This document shows positions 20,020-29,453 of a stretch of DNA of 64,000 bases, piece by piece (the first letter of the stretch is position 1; each line of letters begins with the position of its first letter). Where the stretch lies: positions 91,460-155,459 of the forward strand of contig QCDK01000002.1 of the NCBI GenBank assembly GCA_003278765.1, in the 5' to 3' direction. The notes below the pieces were generated by a model. That model did no database searches. It was not told where the DNA came from and saw nothing but the letters and a program-made list of their open reading frames with translations. The stretch comes from Prochlorococcus sp. AG-355-G23. GTDB lineage: Bacteria > Cyanobacteriota > Cyanobacteriia > PCC-6307 > Cyanobiaceae. The position numbers and the translations under genes are program-made.

Positions 20020-21142
20020 TTGATAGATATTACAGATTTCAAAAAAGATCTTTCGGAACTAACAGAGCGCCTGGGTACTGCTCAGGATTGTCTTTGACGT
20101 TCCAAGATTAAAAGCGAAAAGGAAAGAGTTAGAGCAAATTTCTGCTCAGCCTGAATTTTGGGAAAATCAAGAAGAAGCTAGAAAGCAAATGTTAATACTT
20201 GATGATGTCAAAGCACAACTCGAATTGTTAGATAAATGGAAAACTTTTATTTCTGATGCTAATGCCTCTCTTGAGCTTTATTCTCTCGAACCCGAAGAGG
20301 AAATGATTTTAGAATCGCAGCTGGGATTAAAGAAATTAAGAGAGAATTTGGATAAATGGGAATTTGAAAGATTGTTATGTGGTGAATACGATAAGGAAGG
20401 AGCAGTAGTTTCTATTAACGCAGGTGCGGGTGGAACAGATGCGCAGGATTGGGTAGAGATATTATTAAGAATGTACTCAAGATGGGCTGATAATAATCAA
20501 ATGAGCCTTGTCATTAATGAATTGTCTCAAGGAGAAGAAGCAGGTATTAAAAGTGTAACCTTCGAAATTGATGGAAAATATGCATATGGCTATCTGCAAC
20601 ATGAAAAAGGAACTCATAGATTAGTAAGAATTTCTCCTTTTAATGCCAATGGCAAAAGACAAACCAGCTTTGCTGGGGTAGAGGTTATGCCAAAATTAGA
20701 TGATAATATTTCACTTGATATACCTGAAAAAGATTTAGAAATTACAACGAGTAGATCCGGTGGAGCTGGAGGACAAAATGTTAATAAAGTAGAAACAGCA
20801 GTGAGAATTGTTCATTTGCCTTCAGGGATTTCAGTAAGATGTACTCAAGAAAGATCTCAATTACAAAATAAAGAGAAAGCTATGTTACTTTTAAAGTCTA
20901 AACTATTAGTGATTGCTAAAGAACAACGAGCTGCTGAAGTCGCTGATATTAAAGGTGATATTGTGGAAGCTGCATGGGGCAATCAAATAAGAAATTATGT
21001 TTTTCATCCCTATCAAATGGTAAAAGATCTTAGGACTATGCATGAGACTAACGAGTTAGATAGTGTTTTAGATGGTGGACTTGAACCATTTATTCATGAA
21101 TTATTACGTATGAATATTTCTTCTAATGAATCTATTGAATAA
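20020..21142 (+). CDS. prfB: Peptide chain release factor 2, with programmed +1 frameshift
   Basis: Recognises UGA and UAA stop codons. Translation starts at TTG 20020, the only start codon after the in-frame stop TAA 20002. It reads 25 codons to CTT 20092-20094, then meets the in-frame TGA 20095-20097. Skipping one base (T20095) continues in the +1 frame from GAC 20096 without another stop to 21142, giving 373 residues. The SPF tripeptide-type anticodon region and the GGQ motif (residues 250-252, as in E. coli RF2) are intact. It heads a tightly packed + strand run through the exported metallo-beta-lactamase-fold gene. Confidence 0.95.
20084..20098 (+). promoter_or_regulatory. prfB autoregulatory frameshift site (CTT TGA C)
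   Basis: The slippery sequence CTTTGAC (20092-20098) is identical to the bacterial RF2 recoding site. An SD-like AGGA (20084-20087) lies four bases upstream of CTT, weaker than the E. coli AGGGGG. When RF2 is low, termination at UGA slows and ribosomes shift +1 to make RF2, so the gene regulates itself. The site and frames are seen directly. The mechanism is established for RF2 in other bacteria. Confidence 0.93.
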
Positions 21143-21145
21143 CTA

Positions 21146-21328
21146 ATGGAAAATAAAAACGAAATTTTAGAAAAAAAAGTTTCTCCTCCAAGCTTTATAA
21201 AGCTTGCTATGAGAAATATGGTAAGGAAAGGCTCAAAAAGTATTTCTCATTTTTCAATAACCTTTCTAGTTTTAATTGGGATATTAATACTTGTGGCCAC
21301 AATAGGTAAGCCCAATATTCCAGTTTAA
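21146..21328 (+). CDS. Small single-span membrane protein (DUF3285-like)
   Basis: A 60-residue protein with a basic N-terminal half (SFIKLAMRNMVRKGSKS) and one transmembrane helix at about residues 37-55. It resembles the short DUF3285 proteins found across cyanobacteria, of unknown function. It starts 3 bp after the prfB stop and ends 6 bp before ybeY, so it is clearly part of the operon. The positive charges before the helix predict an N-in orientation. Confidence 0.8.
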   Translation: MENKNEILEKKVSPPSFIKLAMRNMVRKGSKSISHFSITFLVLIGILILVATIGKPNIPV

Positions 21329-21334
21329 GAATGT

Positions 21335-21874
21335 ATGAAAGAAAAAATTATTTCTGAAATAAATTTAGATTTGGTTTTTCAATGTAATGATTTCTCTCAA
21401 TTTTCAAATAAGTTAAAAGATACTAAAACTCATCTTATTTTTGAATCTATTTTTTGGGAGAAAGTTTTTTTATCTTGGATAAATACAATATTAAAAAAAG
21501 AGGATTATGAATTACCAAATTATGTTTTTGAAAAAAAATCTTTTTCATTAGGCTTACAGATAATATCTAATCAAGAAATTGCTTCTTTGAATAAGAAATG
21601 GATGCAAAAAAATGGTCCAACTGATGTTCTATCTTTTCCAATTATTTCTGATGAATCTCTAAATAATTTAGATCATATAGAGTTGGGAGATATTTTTATA
21701 TCATTAGAGATGGCACTTGAACAATCTTATGAATATAAACATTCAATCTATAAAGAGATGATCTGGTTGGCTAGTCATGGATTTTTACATCTTTTGGGAT
21801 GGGAACATAATAATGACCATGATTTAGAAAATATGTTAAATTTCCAAGAATATTTAATTACTAGATTAGATTAA
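21335..21874 (+). CDS. ybeY: Endoribonuclease YbeY
   Basis: Metal-dependent RNase needed for 16S rRNA 3' maturation and ribosome quality control. The C-terminal zinc site is [16 protein letters not shown] (about residue 149-164), which fits the family pattern of three His in HGxLHLxGxDH. The family segment [10 protein letters not shown] is also present, followed by the GDIFIS strand. The 179 residues include an N-terminal region of about 65 residues that is less conserved. It lies between the small membrane protein and dgkA. Confidence 0.95.
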   Translation: MKEKIISEINLDLVFQCNDFSQFSNKLKDTKTHLIFESIFWEKVFLSWINTILKKEDYELPNYVFEKKSFSLGLQIISNQEIASLNKKWMQKNGPTDVLSFPIISDESLNNLDHIELGDIFISLEMALEQSYEYKHSIYKEMIWLASHGFLHLLGWEHNNDHDLENMLNFQEYLITRLD

Positions 21875-21880
21875 AAATCA

Positions 21881-22291
21881 ATGGGAAAAAAAATAAACTA
21901 TTTAGAAAATAGAAAAGAATCATACAAAACTTCTAGTAATGTATTTATAAGTTTTAAGTATGCTTTCAGTGGTATTAGTTATGTATTTAAAACTTCAAGA
22001 AATTTTAAAATTCAATTAATTTTTGCAGTTACAAGTTTAATAATTGGTTTTTTACTCAAAATTAGTCTAAGTAATTATGTTATTTTGATTGCAACAATAA
22101 TGTCTGTTTTAATATTTGAAATATTGAACACATCTATTGAATCAATCGTTGATTTAGTAGTGAAAAAAGAATTTAGTATTTTGGCTAAAATTTCAAAAGA
22201 TACTTCTGCAGGAGCAGTATTATTAGCTTCCATTAATTCTGTTATTATTGCTGTATATATCTTTGTTCCTAAAATAAAGTTGTTATTTTAA
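21881..22291 (+). CDS. dgkA: Diacylglycerol/undecaprenol kinase (DgkA family)
   Basis: A 136-residue integral membrane lipid kinase with three helices after a 40-residue hydrophilic N-terminus. The family active-site motif EILNTSIESIVDLV is at about residues 87-100, and the region KDTSAGAVLLASI that follows is also characteristic. Gram-positive members phosphorylate undecaprenol, and which lipid is used here is unknown. It is 6 bp downstream of ybeY, the ybeY-dgkA order seen in many bacteria. Confidence 0.93.
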   Translation: MGKKINYLENRKESYKTSSNVFISFKYAFSGISYVFKTSRNFKIQLIFAVTSLIIGFLLKISLSNYVILIATIMSVLIFEILNTSIESIVDLVVKKEFSILAKISKDTSAGAVLLASINSVIIAVYIFVPKIKLLF

Positions 22292-22303
22292 ATCCATATA
22301 AAT

Positions 22304-22900
22304 ATGTTTCTTGTTATTGATAATTACGATAGTTTTACTTATAACCTTGTTCAATATTTAGGAGAACTTTCAGTTGAGCATGAAATAACTAAAGAATTAA
22401 TAGTTAAAAGAAATGATGAAATTACTCTAGAAGAAATTATCAAATTAAATCCTGGTGGAATTCTCTTATCTCCAGGTCCAGGTAATCCAGATCAATCTGG
22501 AATTTGTCTGCCAATTCTAAAAAAATTATCTAAAAATATTCCGACCTTGGGAGTTTGTTTAGGTCATCAAGCTTTGGCCCAAGCTTTTGGAGGTAAGGTT
22601 ATAGTTGGGAAAGAACTTATGCATGGTAAGACATCCAAAATATTTCATAATAAAAAAGGATTGTTTAAAGATATCGAGACTCCATTTGTGGCTACTAGAT
22701 ACCATAGTCTTATAGTTGATTCAAGTTCTTTACCATCTTGTTTCGACATAACTGCGACTTTAGAAGACTCAACAATTATGGCTATCTCTCATAAAGAATA
22801 TAAAAATTTACATGGGGTACAGTTCCATCCTGAAAGTGTGTTGACGCAATTTGGTCATAAATTAATTAGTAATTTTCTAAAAATGGCTGAACAAAAGTAA
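22304..22900 (+). CDS. trpG: Glutamine amidotransferase, anthranilate/PABA synthase component II
   Basis: Class I glutamine amidotransferase, 198 residues. The catalytic Cys is in LGVCLGHQALAQAFGG (about residue 85), and the His-Glu pair is in GVQFHPESVLT near the C-terminus. The N-terminal IDNYDSFTYNLVQYLGEL is typical of TrpG/PabA. Such proteins often serve both tryptophan and folate synthesis. No trpE or pabB is adjacent, so the main partner cannot be decided, and pabA is an equally valid name. Confidence 0.92.
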   Translation: MFLVIDNYDSFTYNLVQYLGELSVEHEITKELIVKRNDEITLEEIIKLNPGGILLSPGPGNPDQSGICLPILKKLSKNIPTLGVCLGHQALAQAFGGKVIVGKELMHGKTSKIFHNKKGLFKDIETPFVATRYHSLIVDSSSLPSCFDITATLEDSTIMAISHKEYKNLHGVQFHPESVLTQFGHKLISNFLKMAEQK

Positions 22901-22920
22901 AATAAAAAAAAATTAATATT

Positions 22921-23646
22921 ATGATTTCTCAAATTAAAAACTTTTTATTTTTGATATTAGTTAGCTCTTTTTTACCTACCTCATTATTGGCAAGGAACTT
23001 AGGAATAAAAAGTTTAGGACATAGTAGTTTTTTAATTACTAGTGCAGATAAATCTATTCTTATAAATCCCTTTAAAGCAATAGGTTGTGCAAGTAATTTA
23101 AAGGAGCCAAAAGAAGTTAACGTAGATTTTATTTTGGCTAGTTCTAGGCTTCCAGATGAAGGATATAACCCTAATGATCAATTAATGTTCGTTGAGCCAG
23201 GAATCTATCAATTTGAGGACATTTTATTAAATGGAATTTCTGTACCACATGACAGAGTAGATGGAAGAAGATTTGGGATGGCAACTGTTTGGAGTTGGGA
23301 GCAGAATGATCTTAAAATTGTTCATATGGGAGGAGCTGCTGGTGATATTGATATAAACAGGCAAATTATTTTGTCTAGTCCAGATATATTGTTTATTTCA
23401 ATTGGAGGAGGAATAAAATCTTACAATGGTAAAGAAGCCTCAAAAATAGTTAAGCTTCTAAAACCTAATGTAGTTATTCCTGTTCACTTTGAACGAGGCA
23501 AAAAAATTAACAAAGAATGTGATTTCTCAAATGCTGATTTATTTATCGAAAATATGAAAGATTTTAAAGTAAAATATGTTGGAAAAGATTTTCAAATAAA
23601 ACCTAAAAGAATCGATCAAAATACAATTTATATTTTCAGTAATTAA
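22921..23646 (+). CDS. Exported metallo-beta-lactamase-fold protein (metal motif degenerate)
   Basis: A 241-residue protein with an N-terminal signal peptide (hydrophobic to about residue 22, ending near SLLARN). The body looks like the UlaG/COG2220 branch: LGHSSFLI, ILINPF, then VVIPVHFERG and GGAAGDIDI. However, the position where the family has the metal-binding HxHxDH contains SSRLPDE (residues 74-80). It probably does not bind metal in the usual way. Function is unknown. It ends the prfB operon and overlaps the convergent hisC-like gene by 4 bp. Confidence 0.8.
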   Translation: MISQIKNFLFLILVSSFLPTSLLARNLGIKSLGHSSFLITSADKSILINPFKAIGCASNLKEPKEVNVDFILASSRLPDEGYNPNDQLMFVEPGIYQFEDILLNGISVPHDRVDGRRFGMATVWSWEQNDLKIVHMGGAAGDIDINRQIILSSPDILFISIGGGIKSYNGKEASKIVKLLKPNVVIPVHFERGKKINKECDFSNADLFIENMKDFKVKYVGKDFQIKPKRIDQNTIYIFSN

Positions 23647-24752
23647 TTTTTTAAATCTAATTTCTTGTAATTGTCCCAGAAAAAAATCATTTGTTCTTTA
23701 GTTCCAATACTAACCCTTATAGAATTACCGATATCTTTTTTGTTTTCCATACTTCTAATAAGAATACCTTTTTCTCTCATCTGTTGTATTAAGATTTTTG
23801 GATCTTTTTTTGGCCAAATTAAGAAATAATTACCTCCACTAAAGTGAGTTCTGATTTTTGTTGATTTAAATTTATTTAAAATCCATTCCCTCGCTTTTTT
23901 TACTTCTAAAGCATAATTATCAATATATGATTTGTCTTTAAGTGCTGCTAATGCAGCTGTTATAGCAAAGCTGTTTACATCATATGGTCCTGTAACTTTA
24001 TTAATGTACTGAATTAAACTTTTATTGCCAAAAGTAAAACCTATTCTTAAACCAGCTAGACCTGCAGTTTTTGAAAGAGATTGGATTATAAGTATATTTT
24101 TATTCTTTTCAAAATCTATCGATTCAAGAAGACTATCGCCATTAAATTTTTCATATAGTTCATCAACAACTATTAATGAATCGTTATTGATATTGGCTAA
24201 ATTAATTATTTCATTAGAGCTTAGAACAGTTCCTGTTGGATTATTTGGATTGCAAATAAATATTAACTTTGGATTATGCTTTATTATTTTTTCCCTAAAT
24301 TCTTCGATGGGGAATAGAAAATTTTCTCCAATGTAAGAACAACTTATTTTTTTCATTCCTCGGATTTCTGCACAAGGAGAATAGTAACCAAAAGTTGGAT
24401 TTGTGGTTAGAAATATTTGATCTTTTTCTCCAAAACAATTGAAAATTGCATTTATTGCTGCATCTGCGCCATTGAAAATTCCGATTTCATCATTACCAAA
24501 TTTTCTTGAATCAAGATATTTATCACATAAAAATTTTTTTAAAAAATTATATTCTGGATAAATTGAAATCTCATCTAATTTTATCGCTTGTAATGCCTCT
24601 AAAACCTTAGGACTTGGACCTAAAGTATTTTCATTAAAGTCTAAGCGGAGTAAATTTCTTCTATTTTCTAAAGGTGCAGAATAAGACTGCATATTTATTA
24701 TTTCTTCTCTTGGTTTTGGGAAAAGATTATTTAATGGATCAAAATCATTCAT
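23643..24752 (-). CDS. hisC: Histidinol-phosphate aminotransferase-like PLP enzyme
   Basis: Class I/II PLP aminotransferase of 369 residues. The N-terminal LRLDFNENTLGPSPKVLEAL matches the HisC start, and the region IFICNPNNPTGTVLS holds the conserved NPNNPTG. The PLP lysine is in QSLSKTAGLAGLRIGF. Histidine synthesis is likely, but related amino-group donors are possible without biochemistry. Its ATG shares one base with the argS stop (TAATG), so translation is coupled. It overlaps the convergent exported protein. Confidence 0.88.
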   Translation of the reverse strand: MNDFDPLNNLFPKPREEIINMQSYSAPLENRRNLLRLDFNENTLGPSPKVLEALQAIKLDEISIYPEYNFLKKFLCDKYLDSRKFGNDEIGIFNGADAAINAIFNCFGEKDQIFLTTNPTFGYYSPCAEIRGMKKISCSYIGENFLFPIEEFREKIIKHNPKLIFICNPNNPTGTVLSSNEIINLANINNDSLIVVDELYEKFNGDSLLESIDFEKNKNILIIQSLSKTAGLAGLRIGFTFGNKSLIQYINKVTGPYDVNSFAITAALAALKDKSYIDNYALEVKKAREWILNKFKSTKIRTHFSGGNYFLIWPKKDPKILIQQMREKGILIRSMENKKDIGNSIRVSIGTKEQMIFFWDNYKKLDLKN

Positions 24753-26566
24753 TACATTCTTTCTAAAGTTTCAATTCCTAAAAGCTCTAAGCTTAATTTT
24801 AGTGTTTTTGCAGTTAGGTCACATAAATTAAGCCTAGAGATTTTTATATTTTTTTCTTCTTTGAGGATTGGAACTTGATCATAGAATCTATTAAAAGTCT
24901 GACATAGCTCGAACAGATAATTGCATAATCTATTTGGCATTAAGTCTTTTTCAATAGAAATTATGACTTCATCGAACCTAAGTAATTTTCTGATAAGTTT
25001 CCACTCAGATTTATGTTCATAATTTACGTACTGAAAATCTTTAGATTCATAAACAAAATCATTTTTTCTTTTAATTCCTAAAATTCTTACAAGTGTATAT
25101 AACAAATAAGGCGCAGTATTACCATTAAGGGAAAGCATTTTATCAAAACTAAATTGATAATTAGTAATCCTATTTTGACTTAAATCTGCATACTTAACAG
25201 CTCCTAATCCAATAATTCTTGAAGTATTTGATATAAATTCTTCGGTCTCATAGCGATCTTCATCTTCTAATCTTTTCAATAAATCTTCTTTTGCTCTTCT
25301 AACTGCTTCATTTAATAAATCTTTTAGGCGTATTGTTTCACCTTCTCTTGTCTTTAGTTTTTTGCCATCAATTCCTTGAACTAACCCAAAAGGGACATGG
25401 TCTACTTGACAATTTTCTGGGATCCATTTTGCTTTTTTTGCAACTTGAAAAACTCCAGCAAAATGATTTGATTGCCCATGATCAGTTACATAAATAATTC
25501 TTGAAGCATCATCGCCATTTGGAGGTTTATTGAATCTGTATCTTATAGCAGCAAGATCTGTGGTGGCATAATTAAAACCTCCATCTTTTTTTTGAATAAT
25601 TAGGGGTAAAGGTTTGCCTTCTTTATTAGTCATTTCATCTAAAAATACACATTTTGCTCCTTGATCTTCTACTAATATTTTTTCTAAATTCAAATCATCA
25701 ATAACTGATTTTAAGAAGGGATTATAAAAAGATTCACCTCTTTCTTCTATTTTTATTTTTAAATTTTTATAGATTTCATCAAATTCTTTCCTTGATTGAT
25801 CACATAATAATTTCCAAGCTTTAATCGATTTAATATCTCCACTTTGTAACTTAACTACTTCCTCTCTAGATCTTTTTTGGAATTCAGATTCGTTATCAAA
25901 TCTTTTTTTTGATTCTTTATAAAATTCAACTAAATCACTTATCTTGATCTTTCCTATTTCTTCTAGATCATTTGAATATAAATCTTTGAGCTGAGTAATA
26001 AGCATGCCAAATTGTGTTCCCCAATCACCAACATGATTGAGTCTTAATACTTCATAACCTCTTAACTCGAAAATTCTAGATATTGAGTCACCTATTATTG
26101 TTGATCTTAAATGCCCTACATGCATTTCTTTAGCAATATTAGGGCTAGAAAAATCTACAATAACTTTATTGGACAAACCACTATCTAAATCTTTTCTAAT
26201 TAGAGGTATGCCAGCCCTATTGCATTGAATATTTGACTTAATTTCATTTATTAGAACCTCATCTTTTAATTTTATATTTATAAATCCAGGTCCAGCTATT
26301 TCTAGACTCTTACATAATTTTGCTATGCTTTTATTTTTATTTAAAAGTTTAATAAAATCATTAGAAATATCTCTTGGGTTCTTTTTATATATTTTAGATA
26401 AACTTAAACAAACATTACATTGATAATCACCAAATTCCTCTTTTGATGATTTTGTAATTAAATTCTTGCTAAGAATTGAAAATTCTCCTTTTTTATTATT
26501 TTTTTCAAGACTATCTAAAAGAGATCGTTCAAATTGTTTTGTTAATTCTTTAAAAATGATTAGCAT
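24752..26566 (-). CDS. argS: Arginyl-tRNA synthetase
   Basis: Class I synthetase of 604 residues. The HIGH-type motif is HVGH within [12 protein letters not shown] (about residue 132). The equivalent of KMSK is the degenerate [14 protein letters not shown], normal for ArgRS. The C-terminal part includes the DALR anticodon-binding domain and ends with [14 protein letters not shown]. The N-terminal Arg-tRNA additional domain begins [14 protein letters not shown]. It lies between nadC (27 bp gap) and hisC (1-base overlap). Confidence 0.97.
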   Translation of the reverse strand: MLIIFKELTKQFERSLLDSLEKNNKKGEFSILSKNLITKSSKEEFGDYQCNVCLSLSKIYKKNPRDISNDFIKLLNKNKSIAKLCKSLEIAGPGFINIKLKDEVLINEIKSNIQCNRAGIPLIRKDLDSGLSNKVIVDFSSPNIAKEMHVGHLRSTIIGDSISRIFELRGYEVLRLNHVGDWGTQFGMLITQLKDLYSNDLEEIGKIKISDLVEFYKESKKRFDNESEFQKRSREEVVKLQSGDIKSIKAWKLLCDQSRKEFDEIYKNLKIKIEERGESFYNPFLKSVIDDLNLEKILVEDQGAKCVFLDEMTNKEGKPLPLIIQKKDGGFNYATTDLAAIRYRFNKPPNGDDASRIIYVTDHGQSNHFAGVFQVAKKAKWIPENCQVDHVPFGLVQGIDGKKLKTREGETIRLKDLLNEAVRRAKEDLLKRLEDEDRYETEEFISNTSRIIGLGAVKYADLSQNRITNYQFSFDKMLSLNGNTAPYLLYTLVRILGIKRKNDFVYESKDFQYVNYEHKSEWKLIRKLLRFDEVIISIEKDLMPNRLCNYLFELCQTFNRFYDQVPILKEEKNIKISRLNLCDLTAKTLKLSLELLGIETLERM

Positions 26567-26593
26567 TAATTATTCAATTATTTATCTATATGA

Positions 26594-27460
26594 TTAATTA
26601 ATATAACGCATACTCAAATCAATCCAATTACTTTTGGTGATTGAAGAACTTGTTGAAATCAAATCAATACCTTTTATTAGATATTTACTAATTTCTTGGG
26701 GGTTTATTCCAGAAACTTCTATTATCAAATTTTTATTGACTTCTTTTTGTAGACTATTAATTGATAACTCTCTTAAGTCTTGAACGTTTTTTTTGATTAT
26801 TTCAGGACTAAGTTCATCTAATAAGACACTATCCGCTCCTGCTAATACTGCTTCTTTTGCCTGGTCGATATTCTCAGCTTCAATTATGATATGAGTTGTA
26901 AAAGGCGAATTTAGGCGAATATTTTGTACTGCATTCTTAAGATTATCTGTCCATGCAATATGATTTTCTTTGATCATAGCAGCATCGTATAATCCCATTC
27001 TATGATTCACCCCACCTCCGCATTTGAATGCATATTTTTCAAATATTCTTAAGCCAGGAGTCGTTTTTCTAGTATCTGCTAATTTTATATTTGTGCCTTC
27101 TAATTTATCTGTAAGATTCTTTGTATATGTTGATATTCCAGATAAATGCATTGCTATATTTAAGCTGATCCTTTCACTAGCGAGTAAACTTTTTGAAGGC
27201 CCATATATTTCTAAGAGTTTTTGATCTTTAACAAATTTATCTCCATCAGAGATATTAAATTTTGGACTGATTTTTAAATCAATCTTTCTAAAAATTTCTT
27301 TTATAATTTCAACCCCGCAGAATATACCCTCTTCTTTTGCAATCCAATATGCATTACCATTCTCTTCTGTAATAGAGGAACTTGTAAGATCTCCCCTACC
27401 TATATCTTCATCGATCCAATTATCAATGATTTTACTTATTATTGGAGTATTTAAATCCAC
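26594..27460 (-). CDS. nadC: Nicotinate-nucleotide pyrophosphorylase (quinolinate PRTase)
   Basis: Makes nicotinate mononucleotide from quinolinate and PRPP in NAD synthesis. The 288 residues include the N-terminal ALxEDxxxGDxT-like WIDEDIGRGDLTSS, the substrate motif DTRKTTPGLR (about 134-143) and the C-terminal SGINPQEISKYLIKGIDLIS barrel loop. Complete, with no unusual features. It is the second gene of mnmE-nadC-argS-hisC on the minus strand. Confidence 0.96.
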   Translation of the reverse strand: MDLNTPIISKIIDNWIDEDIGRGDLTSSSITEENGNAYWIAKEEGIFCGVEIIKEIFRKIDLKISPKFNISDGDKFVKDQKLLEIYGPSKSLLASERISLNIAMHLSGISTYTKNLTDKLEGTNIKLADTRKTTPGLRIFEKYAFKCGGGVNHRMGLYDAAMIKENHIAWTDNLKNAVQNIRLNSPFTTHIIIEAENIDQAKEAVLAGADSVLLDELSPEIIKKNVQDLRELSINSLQKEVNKNLIIEVSGINPQEISKYLIKGIDLISTSSSITKSNWIDLSMRYIN

Positions 27461-27542
27461 TAAACTAAGAAATAATTAATTAATAAAAATTAAACTGAAG
27501 TTAGAGAATCAACTATATATCACTATGCAATTTAACTCAAAT

Positions 27543-28925
27543 TTATTTACCAATACAAAACTTAGAAAAAATATTATCTAGAAGTTCCTCTGTTAATTCT
27601 TGACCAGTTATTTTAGATAAATTTTGAATTCCATCTCTCAGTTCAATTGATAACAAATCAAATGGCAATTTATTTTCAATTATTTCATCAGTATCATTTA
27701 AATTAGATAAGCAAGCAGACAAATTTGTTAGATGTCTTTCGTTTAAAAATATATTGATATTTTCTACTTGTTTTAATCCGCATTTTTTTGTAATTGTGTC
27801 TATTAATAATCTTTCACCAACATTATTCTTAATACTCATAAGAATTGTGTTTTTTAACTCATTTGAATTAATATTTTTGCAATCAATTAAATCTTTTTTA
27901 TTGCCCAAAATAGTAATTAATTTTTCTTTGGGAATTTCTTGTATTATTTTTTTGTCTTCTTCATTAAATCCTTCTTCAAGACTATAAATATAGATTATAA
28001 AATCTGACTCTTTTATTTTCCCAAAACTTTTTTTTATTCCAATACTTTCAATTTGTTCATGAGTTTGTCTTATGCCAGCAGTATCAATTATTTTCATTGG
28101 AATATCATTAATATTTAAATTAACTTCAATAACATCTCTAGTTGTTCCAGGAATATTAGTTACGATTGCTTTGTCTTTTTTTGCAAGCAAATTTAATAAA
28201 GAGCTTTTACCAACATTTGTTTTACCTATAAGCGCAATGGATATTCCATTGTGAATATATGAATTTCTTTTTGCATTTTCTATAAGTAATTCTATTTTTT
28301 CTTTGACTTTTTTAATGTTTTTTAGATATTTGGTGTAATCAAAATCTGTGAAGTCTTCTTCAAAATCAACTCTCGCTTCTATTTCGCAAAGTTGATTTAT
28401 AAGGTCATTTTTAATATCATCAATTTTTTTCTTTATTTCTCCTTGAACCCCGCTAAAGGCTAACTCTGCTGATCTGGTATTGCTTGCATTAATTAATTGA
28501 TTAATCGACTCGGCTTGAGTAAGGTCTATTTTTCCATTAAGAAAAGCTCTTTGACTAAATTCTCCTGGGTTTGCAAGTCTAACTCTAGAATTACTAGATA
28601 TTAATATCTTTAAAACTTTATTTACTATGATAATTCCGCCATGGCAATGAAGTTCAACTACATCCTCTCCTGTGAAGCTATTTGGTGATTTCATCACTAA
28701 AATTAAAACCTCATCTATAAATTTATTTTGTTTATTTTCCTGAATAAAACCACGAAAAACCCTATGTGATTCCCATGCATATTTAGATTTGGTTTGAACA
28801 ATCTTTTTGCAAGAATTTATTGCGTCTTTCCCTGATACTCTAATTATTGCAACTCCTCCCTTCCCAATACTTATAGCTGAAGCAATTGCCGCTATCGTAT
28901 CTTCTGTAGTAACTATCGAATCCAT
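27543..28925 (-). CDS. mnmE: tRNA modification GTPase MnmE
   Basis: GTPase that, with MnmG, installs the cmnm5 group at wobble uridine. The 460 residues show an N-terminal folate-binding domain ([20 protein letters not shown]), a central G domain with [12 protein letters not shown] (about 225), DTAGIRQT and GNKKDLID, and the C-terminal CIGK tail that carries the active cysteine. The gene is divergent from the DUF2062 gene (66 bp). Confidence 0.97.
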   Translation of the reverse strand: MDSIVTTEDTIAAIASAISIGKGGVAIIRVSGKDAINSCKKIVQTKSKYAWESHRVFRGFIQENKQNKFIDEVLILVMKSPNSFTGEDVVELHCHGGIIIVNKVLKILISSNSRVRLANPGEFSQRAFLNGKIDLTQAESINQLINASNTRSAELAFSGVQGEIKKKIDDIKNDLINQLCEIEARVDFEEDFTDFDYTKYLKNIKKVKEKIELLIENAKRNSYIHNGISIALIGKTNVGKSSLLNLLAKKDKAIVTNIPGTTRDVIEVNLNINDIPMKIIDTAGIRQTHEQIESIGIKKSFGKIKESDFIIYIYSLEEGFNEEDKKIIQEIPKEKLITILGNKKDLIDCKNINSNELKNTILMSIKNNVGERLLIDTITKKCGLKQVENINIFLNERHLTNLSACLSNLNDTDEIIENKLPFDLLSIELRDGIQNLSKITGQELTEELLDNIFSKFCIGK

Positions 28926-28991
28926 CTCTCGCTTTGTTATGGATAATTAAGTAAGATTATCAAGAATTTAATTTTGAAATTTTCTTTCTGA

Positions 28992-29435
28992 ATGAGATTT
29001 AAAAGAGATATTAACTATAAGAAAATTCTATCATTATTTAGGAGTCAGAATGGAAGTCCTTTCTTTAATGCTAAAGGTTTAGCTATAGGGGTATTTAGTG
29101 GTTGCTTTCCTTTTTTTGGTTTTCAGACTTTAATGGGAGTATTTTTTGCGAAAATAGCTAAGGCAAATATTGTTCTAGCTGCAATTGGTACCTGGATCAG
29201 CAACCCTTTTACTTATATTCCACTTTATTATTTTAACTATAAAGTTGGTTCGATTTTTTTAAATAATCCTTCTAATAAAATTCTTGAAAAAAGTTTAGTT
29301 ATTGATGACTTATGGAAACAAGGTAGAATGTTTACCCTAAAATTACTCTTAGGTTCATCTTGTGTAGGTATTTTATTAGCTTTGATTTGCGGCAGTATTG
29401 TTTTCTTTATTTACAAGATAAAAAGTAAAAGATAG
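28992..29435 (+). CDS. DUF2062 small membrane protein
   Basis: A 147-residue protein with about three hydrophobic segments. The pattern SPFFNAKGLAIGVFSGCFPFFGFQT and the later GTWISNPFTYIPLYYFNY match DUF2062, a widespread uncharacterised family. A lone gene between mnmE (divergent) and the rel gene (convergent, 18 bp). Its role is unknown. The Gly/Phe-rich helices suggest an inner-membrane protein. Confidence 0.85.
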   Translation: MRFKRDINYKKILSLFRSQNGSPFFNAKGLAIGVFSGCFPFFGFQTLMGVFFAKIAKANIVLAAIGTWISNPFTYIPLYYFNYKVGSIFLNNPSNKILEKSLVIDDLWKQGRMFTLKLLLGSSCVGILLALICGSIVFFIYKIKSKR

Positions 29436-29453
29436 ATTGATCTGATTTTAAAA

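Noticed and set aside
20189..21142. Starting prfB at the internal ATG 20189
   Set aside because: This would drop the N-terminal domain. The CTTTGAC site and continuous +1 frame show the true gene begins at TTG 20020.
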